Assembly: GCA_029747015.1 (NCBI GenBank)
Contig: JAKOGI010001992.1
Location: 56,001 to 120,000, forward strand
DNA: 64,000 nucleotides
Reading direction: 5' to 3'
DNA from: Carnegiea gigantea
Taxonomy: Eukaryota; Streptophyta; Magnoliopsida; Caryophyllales; Cactaceae
The notes under the pieces were generated by a model, which did no database searches, was not told where the DNA came from, and saw only the letters and a program-made list of their open reading frames with translations. Position 1 is the first letter of the stretch; each line of letters begins with the position of its first letter. The position numbers and the translations under genes were made by a program. Positions 43,273 to 53,600 of the stretch are shown in pieces.

Positions 43273-44003
43273 GGTTTGATTAGGGGTGTTCAAAAATATT
43301 CGTAACCAATAATCCGAACCAAAAACCCGCTACCCGATCCGAAATCTCGGGTACCCGAACGGAAATATTTGAAAATTTTGGTTCGAGTACTCGAACCAAT
43401 ATTTTTTCGCGTTATTAGTTCGGGTACGGTTCGAGCATTTTGAGAATTTGGGTACCTGAAAACCCGAAACTTTTTTTGTCATAGCGTTTTTGAAACTTTT
43501 TTTATATTATCCATTCCCTAAAAATTTTGTAAGTCAAATATTCCAAAACCGAAGAAGACAAGTACTTTGACTTCGTTGTATTGTTTTGTTTGAATGGGTT
43601 GGGCATGAGCATGATGTTAATAAGCTTACGCCTTACGGAGGTGTGGGCCAATTAAAATAATTAAAATATAAATGGTGGTAAGATATCAGATGATATTGCT
43701 ATATTGTGTAATAATTTCAAGTACAACTTGGCGCAATACGATAACGTTTTATAGCATAAATAGAAATAATTATATTATGGATACAATAAAATTATTAGAC
43801 AAAGTAGGGAAAAATATTTTAGAAAAAATAGGTTATTGGTTAACCGAAAATTCGAACCGAAATTATCGGGTACCCAAATTTCGATTATCCGAATATTTCG
43901 GTTCGGACACGGTTCACCATTTTGCCGCCCCGAAATTTCGGGTACCCGAACTGAAATCACTTTTGGTTGGGGTACTCGAACCATGAACACCCCTAGGTTT
44001 GAT
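43273..44003. mobile_element. hAT-type miniature element with 8-bp target duplication
   Basis: The element proper is 43,281-43,995 (715 bp). The left end TAGGGGTGTTCA matches the reverse complement of the right end TGAACACCCCTA. GGTTTGAT flanks it on both sides (43,273-43,280 and 43,996-44,003). Eight-base duplications and a TAGGGGTG start are hallmarks of hAT transposons. No transposase frame is present, so it depended on another element. Both halves are built of repeated GGGTACCCGAA and GAACCGAA words. Confidence 0.92.
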
Positions 44004-46017
44004 GGTGGACTAAGGAGTCAGACTAAATCCCAAGAGTGAGGCATGGGATCCGATGTAATGCCCGAACTTACAATAACCTGCTTAACATTTAATATCTGAA
44101 TTTTAGAGGCTAATATCATGGAAAATAATGTTAGGACATTACCGTCATCCTAGGGAGGATAAGACCTAATTAATTTACTTCAAATAAACAATATAACATC
44201 CTTTAGCTTGCCTGAAAACCAAATGGTGCACAATTTATGCATTCCCAAACTCAAATGAAAGCCCAGTACCTACAAGCTTGCATTCTGATGACTGTTGGCC
44301 TTATAAAATGTTACTATGTGTTTGTTTAGACTTTATTGACTATTTGCTTGTGTCGTAGGTGTTATCACGTAAGGGCCTCACAAGTTATTTACCTAAAAAA
44401 CATAAAAACACAAAAGTATTCGAATAACAAGCTAAAAATCAATACGTTTGCTCTTATATTGTAAGATAAAAATTCATTTTCCAATGAGCACATGCATTTC
44501 AATTCATTTTAGTTCGAAATTAGGGGGAGAGAGAATTATATTAAAATTGTTACAAATTATTATCTGAAAGTGGAACCCAAATTGATGAGCTTATATTTAC
44601 AATGCAGTCAATGAATAGGTGCACACCTCTCAGGTTGATCGAGAAGCTTGAGCTGAAGTCGTATGGGTGAATTGATATGCCTAAGCCCTTATAATTAAAA
44701 AATGGATGGGCTGACTTGATTATATGGTAACACAATGCTTCAAAGTGGTTAATTAAATACTTGTATATTATTAGATTTTGGTATTTGTAAGGACATGTGA
44801 ATTTTTGAAGGGTATAGGCAGCAAATGTACCTAGTTCTAAAATCTTCCTTACCCTTACAAGATATTGATTATCAGCTATGCAAATGACGAAAGTGACTTC
44901 ACTTCTATTCGAATGACAAAAATTACATAACATCACTAATAATGAAAGATCCATGTTTTGTTAGTAACAATGAAAAAGTTGCCAAAAGGGTGCTTAGTGA
45001 GCTAACTTTGAAGAATGAAGAAGAGAAGGCAAAGAAAGAGGCAGAACTATGCTAAGAAGAAGCTGAATATGGCAAGTCAAAGCTATAAGAAAAAAAGATA
45101 GATAGGGATGCAGCATGGAATGCCCAAGCAACACTGGAAATTATTGGGGGGGGGGAAAAAGAGAAGGAAGAAAGTAGGACAGTCAGGCAGAAATGTAGCA
45201 TAACCATGTGATGTGCAACATTTAAGAGAGGATTATGTTAGTAAGCACTTTTCATCTTTTTATGGGTTTAGCTTATTTTAGTAGTTTTTACCTCTCAAGA
45301 ACACTCTTATGGGTTTGCCATTTTATCAATGCAAATGTTCATCTTTTGATTTGATTTGGGTTTAATCTCAATTTTTCTGTCAAATGTATGGTTTTAATCC
45401 ATCAAAAACAACCCTCCAAATGATGAGTTTTGATGAACAAGAAGTTAAGGGGAGATTAAAGGCTCACCTTCTCAGGTTTTCTAAATCCACTTCCCAAAAT
45501 CTTGATCATATCCTTTTTCATTCTTTTTAATCTCTTTGCCTCATACTCTTTTCTAAGCTCTCTCAATCTTAAAGTTGCAATACACATCAAACTGAGGTTG
45601 ATTAAAGTTGTAGAATACAAATGGAAATAGATTGAAGATAGAATGATTAATTTCCAAGCAAAATCACCATTAATCATTGATGGGTTTTTGTGAATAACTT
45701 TCTCTCCTCCCATTTTTATTGCTTCGATTAGGTTAGATTAGTTATTAAGTTTAGGATTGATTTTCAGTTTGGGGATGATCTATTGAGGTGAAGTGTAGGA
45801 AATCATTGTCGACTGGTTATGTCAAGCCATTTGATAACCCTTATGTGCGTACTTTTTGATTTGCATTTCATTCCTCCTCAATACTAGATTAGTAGTAGCT
45901 CATTTTATTTGTTTGTGATCACAAGTTTTCATTATTAGTTGGTTTAATTGAGAAAAGTTATCAATTGAATAGTAATTTAATTACTTTAATCCAATTGTCA
46001 TACACAATTTAGTCAAT
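44004..46017. other. Unassigned region
   Basis: No gene is recognised. A 134-codon minus frame at 44,550-44,954 and an 85-codon one at 45,456-45,713 have no known motif. The plus strand at 44,970-45,200 reads as a lysine- and glutamate-rich coiled-coil-like segment with stops. It may be a decayed retroelement structural gene. A ten-base G run lies near 45,150. Confidence 0.35.
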
Positions 46018-46795
46018 GGGCTTATTTAGCAATCAGCTGTTAGCTATTAGCTAATTGCATTAGTTGTTAGCTGTTAGCTGATTGCATTAGCCGTTTGTGA
46101 AAAAAGTGTTTGGTGAAGATAGCTGTTTCTAACAAAGCTATTTGATAAAATTCCACTTATACTCATTACCCAATTTCATTATTTTTCTAACAAAGCAATT
46201 TTTCATTAGATATTTATTTTTCTTTTCGATATGAATTGTGAATTAAGACTTATGTGATATACAAAATCACATTTATATGTTTTCCTAATTTTAGTATTTA
46301 TTATCAAAATATTTTTTAATGTTAAGTGTTTTTTTTTTTTAATAGCAATTGGAATTATGTGACATAAAGAATATTTATATATCATGTAAGAGTAACTGAC
46401 ATAAATTATTTGTTAAATTAAGAAAGCGTTAAAATTAAAAAGTATTATCTTCAACATCATGACCATCCACAACTCCTATCTCAACCAAAAAAAAACAAAA
46501 TAAATTGAAAAATTTAAAGCATAAGCATCCAACATTCAAAAATATCGTTTGTGAATGACTTTTGATGTAAATTTGTCCCATTATAGGGTAGTACGGTCAT
46601 TGTAATAATAAACACCGAAAAACTCTTTGAAAAAACTATCCCAAAGAGCTTCTTGTAAAAGAGATTTTTGGGCATAAAAAGCTAATATAAAAAGCTAATC
46701 AATTAAACGATTCAAAGAGCTTTTTGACTAAAGTTAGACAGTTAATATCCCCAAAAAGCTCTTTTTGTATCCAAAAAGCTCTTTACCAAACATGG
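46018..46795. mobile_element. Possible miniature inverted-repeat element
   Basis: The left end GGCTTATTTAGCAATCAGCT and the reverse complement of the right end GCCATGTTTGGTAAAGAGCT agree at 13 of 20 positions. The inside is rich in TTAGCTATTAGCTAAT and AAAGAGCTTTTTG words, a style common to plant hAT-like miniature elements. Target duplications could not be found, so the ends are approximate. Confidence 0.5.
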
Positions 46796-47240
46796 CAAAT
46801 ATCGAGGTGGATTCACCAATATCCCTGAGGATGACAACCCTTTCACTCAAAAACTATATGAACAAATGGGCTAAGGATATGGATGATGATATGTCCTAGA
46901 AAGGGGTCAACCACATGTAAAAGGGATTGTCATAAGCGAGGTTCTTCATAGAGTCTATATTCAAGGAACGCTGGATGGTCAACTGTGACGTCATGGATGA
47001 CGATCATCAAGGAATATGCAAAGGATATGACTCTAAAAGTGCACATAAAAGGTGAAACGAACCTTTAAGCTGAAGCTCAAGATAAGTGACATAGGAAAGT
47101 TGACACCTTAAAAGGCCCAAAAGTGAGAACCAAAAGAGTTCAATGAGTGAACTGGACAAGTCATAAAGGCCTTCTTCAGCACCCAGTGGCATGATAGGCA
47201 ATGCTAATGGGCTACAGTGTCATTCCGTCATTGTTGCTTG
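46796..47240. other. Unassigned, possibly retroelement-derived
   Basis: The plus strand starts with a short open stretch reading RGGFTNIPEDDNPFTQKLYE near 46,804-46,863 and then degenerates. The product is not recognised. It may continue the sequence to the left of the miniature element. Confidence 0.3.
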
Positions 47241-47250
47241 AGCAAAGGTA

Positions 47251-47303
47251 TGTATATGCGTATATGTGTGTGTGCGTGTGTGTCTGTGTGTGTGTATGAA
47301 TAA

Positions 47304-47341
<38 letters not shown>

Positions 47342-47375
47342 ATATGTATGTGTGTGTGTGTGTGTGTATATATAG

Positions 47376-47442
<67 letters not shown>

Positions 47443-47474
47443 TATACATATGTGTATGTACATATATATATATG

Positions 47475-47553
<79 letters not shown>

Positions 47554-47735
47554 GTATACATATATATATATATATATATGTTTATGTGTACATATACGTG
47601 TACATATGTACACACACACACACACATACATATACATTTATATATGTATGTATGTATGTGTGGGTGGGGGTGGGGGTGTATGTGTGTGTATGTACACATA
47701 TAGATATGTGTGTATGGATGGATGGATAGATGTAG
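47251..47735. repeat. Compound TG/TA microsatellite
   Basis: About 480 bases of alternating purine-pyrimidine sequence. TG runs with TATG interruptions occupy 47,251-47,390, TA runs fill 47,391-47,580, and CA, TATG and GGATGGAT motifs extend to 47,735. All six frames are open over long distances because the repeat lacks stops. These are not genes. Such tracts can form Z-DNA or cruciforms and are prone to length change. Confidence 0.95.
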
Positions 47736-47889
47736 CCTAGCCGACATAAAACCCGTTGTCACTGGGTTTTGTCCCAACTCCCTAGGTAGTTGATGGGATT
47801 GCCTTATATTGTTAGCAAAGCTCAAAGTTCAGGTCAACAAACACAGTAAGATGGGGATTAATTTTGAAAACAACTTGTGATTCATGAAG

Positions 47890-48750
47890 AAGCACATATA
47901 GGAGGCATAAACTTACCATTTATTCAGGTAATCATATACATTAGGTTTAATATTAAAATCTATGCTCAAGGGGGACATGCGGCAAACTAGGTGATCATAA
48001 TGCCCGGCGGATGAAACTCATTTTATCTCTAAAGTGTATGCTCTGAAGAGCCACATGATGTTTCTCCATGGAGATGGTGCCACAACCGATTGGAAGGGGC
48101 TAATTATAACAAGAAGTCCCACATAAATTCAAGGGTAAGAGGATAATCTAAGGGGTTGCGTTACTAAGGGGCATTCGATAAAAATTTAGCTATCTATGGA
48201 GTAGATTATGCATTATGCCTAAATGATGTTTCTATCGAACAATAAAAAGATGTAATTGCATTCATTTCTTCTCAAGTGTTACCCACTTACTTACATAGTC
48301 TCCAATGGTGTCGCCACTAAAAGTGTTGTCAATGAGCAGTCACGGGGTTCGCTTGGGACAAGGCTCAACCGACTTCCCATGATCGCTTTGTTTCGAAAGG
48401 TGCACCAGGTGGCTTTATGCACCAGGTGGCTTTATAAGTGGTGGTTCCATAGAGTTATGTGGTTATATGGATTAGAGCCTTAATTTGGAATTGCTTAAAA
48501 GGTAATGTATAAATCCATAATTCTATAGAAAACACCCCTTTCCTTCTATAGAAAACATCCTTTTCCTTCCATCAACCAAAACCTCCTATGGACATAAGAT
48601 TGGGTTTTTAAGAAAGGAAAAGGGTCTTTTCTATATGATTATAATCCTATCCATCGAGAATGAAGATTAATAAGAATGACTCTATAGCTGTGAACTATGA
48701 GATCGAGTCTGGGGACAAAGGTACCACCCGATGAATGGTAGGTAGGGGAA
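47890..48750. repeat. Dispersed repeat family, copy C
   Basis: It shares with copy A the blocks GTGATCATAATGCCC (47,991), GAAGAGCCACATGATG (about 48,045), TTACTAAGGGGCATTC-type and ATGGTGTCGCCACTAAAAG (about 48,305). Further right come GGATTAGAGCC and AAGATTAATAAGAATGAC, the latter also in copy B. It ends in a short match to TGAATGGT near 48,732. Two small tandem duplications lie within it (17 bp at 48,401-48,434 and about 23 bp at 48,521-48,566). Confidence 0.6.
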
Positions 48751-48773
48751 GATATAAGATTTAATAACAGTGT

Positions 48774-49333
48774 TGTTAGACAATACAATACATAATATTT
48801 ATTTAATTTAAGATTTGACCTTATGATACTTTTGTTTTTCTATTTTTGTTACACTACATACTCCTAGTATAGTCTTGATTCGGGAAAGTCTAGACCCTAT
48901 ACCCCGTCAACATCCACCTCTGTAATGGGCCCAGACAGGCTCAATTAGAAAACTCACACATCAGTTTGAGCTAGCGAAAGAGGCCCAAATAGCCTAGAAT
49001 GAAGGGAGATGGTAAAATGACCATACAACCCCTTAGTTACTCTGGTCATAAATAGAGACCCTCATACTCTCTATCGGGGGAGGGAAGGTATCACCAGAAT
49101 TTATATTGTCAGGTAATATTTGTCTAATATCTTTCTCTTCAAAGTTATAATCTTTAAAACTCTATTCTTTATCCATTCCATTAGTTCCTGACTTGATCGT
49201 CGGGGGGGGCGTTCCTCGGGTCCACACCCGAGGTATGCCTTTTCTGCAGGTCAAGAGCTCTACGCCAAGTTAACTTTGAAGATTGCCATGTGTAAGCCCA
49301 CTCTTCCGGCCCATCATCAAATTCAGTTTCTCA
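48774..49333 (+). repeat. LTR of a gypsy-type element
   Basis: The left end is near TGTTAGACAATAC (48,774) and the right end near 49,333. Inside are a TATA-like CATAAATAGAGACC at about 49,028 and a CTGACTTGATCGTCGG stretch (about 49,188). The latter recalls the CTGACTTGAGCGTCGGAG motif of many plant gypsy LTRs. A primer-site-like sequence follows at once. No second LTR was recognised, so the element is partial. Confidence 0.6.
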
Positions 49334-49340
49334 GGAAACA

Positions 49341-49361
49341 GATTGACGTCGTCTGTGGGAA
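49341..49361 (+). promoter_or_regulatory. Degenerate primer-binding region
   Basis: GATTGACGTCGTCTGTGGGA resembles the TTGGCGCCGTCTGTGGGAA that follows the 5' LTR of many plant LTR elements, with changes in the GGCGCC core. It supports the LTR call at 48,774-49,333. Confidence 0.6.
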
Positions 49362-50170
49362 AGAGGATTGGTAGATGATGGTGATTAGTGATAGATTTCG
49401 GCCTAAACTTGATGAGATAGACGATGGAAAGACCATAACTGTCAGCCCCAATGATCTCCATCCAGAACATGATGTTACGGCCATATATCCCTCCCGATTG
49501 TGTTCCTTTTTGTTCTTTGACACTTAGGGGCTAAGGTCCATAAGGTTCAGCACTCCTGCATGCCTAGCCCATGGCGTGTCTTCCCTGACATCCCTCCATG
49601 CTTGGCACCGCCTTAAGGCAAGACATACCTTCTGCGACATCCTTCTGCGCCTAGTTCTGCGACATCCTTCTGTGCCTAGCGCCCTCTAAGGGCTAGGCCT
49701 GCCTATCATAGCATCCCTTTATGCTCAATGTCCTCTCTATGGACTAGGTGGGAATACCACATCATCCTTCCACATTGAGTGCCTTCTTAGGACTTGACCT
49801 CCACCCTTGAAGAGTAACTCCATTGAGTTTGGAGTCAAGTGTCGACATCCCCCTAGCAAGGCCACCTAAAGAAACGAGGCCTAGCAATGTATAAGGCATC
49901 ATGCTTGCCTCTATTTCTCATCCATATGCCGTGTTCGACATTGCCAGCCTGCGTTCTCCACATTGCTCAGGCTATCTTAGTGCGGAAAGGAAGGAGTTAT
50001 TTAAAGCATTGTGCCATTTATGGTTGGAAATGGAGACTCTCTTTAGCTCAGCCTATTGGATACCAATTACCATAATGCACTGCTTGAACACTTCATTATT
50101 TTATTTGATTAATTGCTGAAGAAAACAATTTTGTCAACAATCAGGAATACTAACATTCCTTCCACTACAA
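49362..50170. repeat. Decayed internal region with GC-rich repeats
   Basis: From about 49,545 to 49,870 the phrase TGCGACATCCTTCTGCGCCTAG and relatives recur with GCC-rich spacers, including a direct duplication at about 49,637-49,685. The rest is noncoding. The composition resembles the arrays at 52-53.6 kb. Confidence 0.5.
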
Positions 50171-50818
50171 TTAACATGTGTGTGGGCCCCCATACACACA
50201 TAAGCAAGAAATAAAAGGGGTTGAAGCAGCACATGGCAAGCATACATACCAATTCTTTGCATATTGCCATTTAGCTACATGTGTATAAGACCGACATTCA
50301 AAGTAAAAGTAAAAATAATAATAATAAAAAGGTAAGGGCAAATAACAACTGGCAAAGCATGGGCTCGAAGGAGGACAATGAACAAGGAGAAACACTAGCA
50401 AGGAATTAGTATGATTTGGGCAAGGAGAGTCAAACTCCCATGAGTAGGCGACCCCCTCATCAACACAGGTAGACGAACCCAAAACCCCTTCAAAATAACT
50501 TGACGACAACCGGTGCCATCGACCCAGCAACTCAGCAGCGAGCTCGGCCAACTGTTCGCTACTCTGACCAGTCGGGACCCTCGACAAATGACAACTAGCT
50601 GTTTGCTACCACAAATGAATTGTTGAGCCGACCGTTTTATCCCTCAGGCTTATAAATTCGACCACCAATTATACTAACGTTGCACTTCAACAAGCGTATT
50701 CAAGACCCAGCGCACCAATCTCTTCTACCCAACTACTTAGGAACCAATTGTCAAGAGGTCCAATCACCCACATCTTTAATTGCACATTTTCTAGGCTCTA
50801 AACAACCAATTGATAGAA
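50171..50818 (+). repeat. LTR-like segment of a GC-rich element
   Basis: TGTGTGTGGGCCCCC starts near 50,177. A TATA-like TTATAAATTCGACC lies near 50,650. The right end is followed by TTGGTGCTGACAAGC at 50,821, close in form to the leader start (TTGGTGCTAGAAG) of several plant gypsy elements. The C-rich, CpG-containing composition differs from the AT-rich surroundings. The left border is uncertain. Confidence 0.45.
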
Positions 50819-50890
50819 ATTTGGTGCTGACAAGCCGCCGGCTACCTTAACGACCGCACAAGAGAAGTCGCTCCCACCGTTCAGCCTCCA

Positions 50891-51112
50891 ATGGCCAACA
50901 TGCCCACCGTGCAGTCTCTGACGAAAGCCAAACCTGAGGAGTTGGCATTTGAGTTAGATGAAAATAGGCTGCTACCCACCTTACTCGTTCTGGACAGCAA
51001 CAGGCTGTCTACCACTCAAAATGACCCGACCAAACTGATGGGCCCCTACTTAGACTTGGAGAGCCGACAGCTCCCCCCGCTCGACTGCGCGGTGTGTATT
51101 GTGCATTCATGA
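50891..51112 (+). CDS. Short gag-like leader ORF
   Basis: The frame starts MANMPTVQSLTKAKPEELAF and runs 73 codons, 70 bases after the primer-like site at 50,821. Position and charge pattern fit the beginning of a gag gene that is cut off by a stop, as in non-autonomous gypsy derivatives. No conserved gag domain is visible, so it could be chance. Confidence 0.3.
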   Translation: MANMPTVQSLTKAKPEELAFELDENRLLPTLLVLDSNRLSTTQNDPTKLMGPYLDLESRQLPPLDCAVCIVHS

Positions 51113-51975
51113 AAAGCAAAAAAAACACACAGAAGAATTACCTAAAAATGGGGCTATTGAGGAATTCTATGTGGCGAGGGCCACGCACACCCAAAAAAAT
51201 AAAAATAAGAGAAAAAGGGAGAGAGGAGGAACTGAGGAGCAATGACACAACAACCATCGGCATCAATAATCAGAAAATGGGCATTCTTTCAATTATATTA
51301 CATTAGCATATGGTTCAAGTGCATAGGACCCACAATAAATTTTACCCAAAAAGAAAAAAATTCCAAGTCGACAAAATGGCCATTGAGATGAGAGCAACAC
51401 CAATATCCGCGTCTGTTGAGTTTGTCGTCCCTACCTGCTCGGCCTTCTAGGGCTCGGTGGAATCCATCGCTTGACTTTGACGGTGAAGTCATGTCTGCCG
51501 CAACACCTCCAGGACCAGCTTTATGCAAACAATGCGGCTTGATAGTAATAGGCACGTGTTTTAGTCAGCACGGCCACGTCAACCATCCATATGAGCAGAG
51601 GAACTACCTTGGGTGCTCGGTATATGGAGGACGACCAAGCCTGTGCACACCATTGCACGGTCATTGCATCTCAAATGTTGCCCATCGGTCTTGGTTGTCT
51701 CCCTTGAGCTTGGCATCATGATTCCATCTGTTCACTTGGGCAAGGCGTCCAGTGCCACCGATTGCTCACGAGGCCCTCCTTAAGTTGGGAGTCCTTTAGC
51801 CCAATGCCCCCTCATGCCTTTAAGGTCATCCTTGAGTTAGGCGTCACTTCGTCGAATGCTCTTTACGTGCCATGAAAGGCATCCTTGAGCAGGATGTCCT
51901 CCTGCCCAACATTCTTTGGTGCCTTTAAGACCTTCCTTGAGTAAAGCGTCTTTTCACCTAATGCTTCTTATGCGC
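51113..51975. other. Unassigned GC-moderate region
   Basis: Noncoding. From about 51,720 the words GCCTTTAAGG and TTGAGT-GGCGTC appear and grade into the arrays that follow. The frame 51,416-51,721 (101 codons) has no known domain. Confidence 0.4.
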
Positions 51976-52745
51976 CTTAAAGGCCATCCTTGAGTAGAGA
52001 GTCCTCAGCTGTCCCAAAGGGGCTAAGGATCGTTAGGCACTTCCCTGGACTGGTCGCTACACCTTTAGCCCCCAATGGAGGAAGTATCGCTAAGCATATC
52101 CCTAGGCCGGTCGCTGGTAAGCATAGCCCATGGTCGGTGACTACACTTTTAGCCCCCAAGGGGCGAAAGATCGCTAAGCACAGCCCAAGGTCGGTCACTG
52201 GTAAACCACAACCCAAGGTCGGCCACTGGTAAGCACGACCCAAGGACGGTCGCTGGTGAAGCATGGCCCAAGGTCGGCTGCTACACTTTTAACTCACAAG
52301 AGGCAAAGGATCACTAAGCACAACCCTAGGCCGGTCGCTGGTAAGTACGACCTAAGGCTGGTCGCTACACCTTTAGCCCCCAATGGGCAAAGGATCGCTT
52401 AGTACGACCCTAGGCTAGTCGCTGGTAAAGCACGCCTAAGGCCGGTCGCTAATAAGCATGGTCTAAGGTTGGTAGCTACACCTTTAGCCCCCAAGGGGCA
52501 AAGAATTGCTAAGCACTTCCTCAGGCCGATCGCTGGTAAAGCACGGCCCAAGGCTGATCACTAGTAAGCATAGCCCAAGGTCGATCGCTAGTGGAACACG
52601 GCCGTAGGCCAGTTGCTGATAAGCACGACCTAAGGTCGATCGCTACACCTTTAGACCCTAAGGGGCAAAGGATCGCTAAGTATGACCCTAGGTCGGTCAT
52701 TAGTAAGCACGGCCTAAGGCCGGTCGCTACACCTTTAGCTGGGCG
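51976..52745 (+). repeat. GC-rich tandem array 1
   Basis: Phrases such as CTACACCTTTAGCCCCCAA recur at about 52,050, 52,143, 52,282, 52,366, 52,476, 52,640 and 52,727, about 85-165 bases apart. Between them GGGCAAAGGATCGCTAAGCA and shorter GGTCGGTCGCTGGTAAGCAC units of about 33-35 bases alternate. This is a two-level tandem repeat. Open frames on both strands come from the repeat and the low stop content. Confidence 0.88.
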
Positions 52746-53600
52746 TCCTTCCACCCAACGTTCCTTGAGCTAGGTGTCCTCTCGCCTAATGTTTCTTTCA
52801 CGCCTTTAAGTCCATCCCTGAGCTGGGTGTCCTCTCATCCAGCGCTCTTGGAGCTGGGCATCCCATTGCCTATCGCTCCTTCTGCGCCTTTCCTTGAACT
52901 GAGCGTGCTCTCGCCTAGCACTCCTTGAGCAAGGCATCCTGTCGCCCAACCCTCCTTGCGCTGGGCGTCCTATCGTCCATCACTCCTTACACATTTTTAG
53001 CCCCAAGGGCCTAAGGCCGCCCTTGAGGTGGGCGTTCTCCCACCCAATGCTTCTTGAGCTAGGTGTTCTCTCGTCCATCGCACCACCCGTGCCTTCAAGG
53101 TCGTCCTTGATCTGGGCGTTCTCCCACCCAGTGCTTCTTGAGCTGGGCGTCCTCTCGCCCATCACTCCTTTCATGCCTTTAAGGCCATCCTTGAGTTGGG
53201 CGTGCTTTCGCCCAACGCTCTTTGAGTTAGGCATCCTCTCGCCCATCACTCCTTACGCACCTTTATCCTCAAGGGGCTAAGGCCGTCCTTGAGTTGGGCG
53301 TCCTTCCACCCAACGCTCCTTAAGCTAGGCGTGCTCCTGTCCAGCGCTCCTGGAGCTGGCCGTCCTCTCGCCCACTGCTCTTTTAGCACCTTCAAGGTCA
53401 TCTTTGAGGTGGGCGTCCTTCTGCCTAACGCCCCTTGAGCTGGGTGACCTTTCGTCCAACAGTCTGTATGCACCTTTAGCCCTAAGATGCTACAGAACGT
53501 CCTTGAGCTGTGCATCATCTTGCCCAATACTCTTATGCGCCCTTAGCCAAGCTGTCCTTGACCAGGGTGCCCTCTAGCCCAGCACTTCTTTCTTTTCTTA
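52746..53600 (+). repeat. GC-rich tandem array 2
   Basis: Units of about 40 bases contain TTGAGCTGGGCGTCCTCTCG followed by CCCAACGCTCC. Longer cycles are separated by GCCTTTAAGGCCATCC or CACCTTTAGCCCCAAGG. The last phrase also occurs in array 1, so both derive from one progenitor. Many CpG positions survive and many have changed to TpG or CpA. Confidence 0.88.

Noticed and set aside
44550..44954. 134-codon minus frame
   Set aside because: Long, but with no known motif and no supporting neighbours; could be chance in AT-rich DNA.
47212..47825. Several 70-200 codon open frames on both strands
   Set aside because: They are translations of TG/TA/CA microsatellite (Cys-Val, Tyr-Ile, Thr-His repeats).
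51977..53527. Overlapping 80-95 codon frames on both strands
   Set aside because: They arise from GC-rich tandem arrays with few stops.
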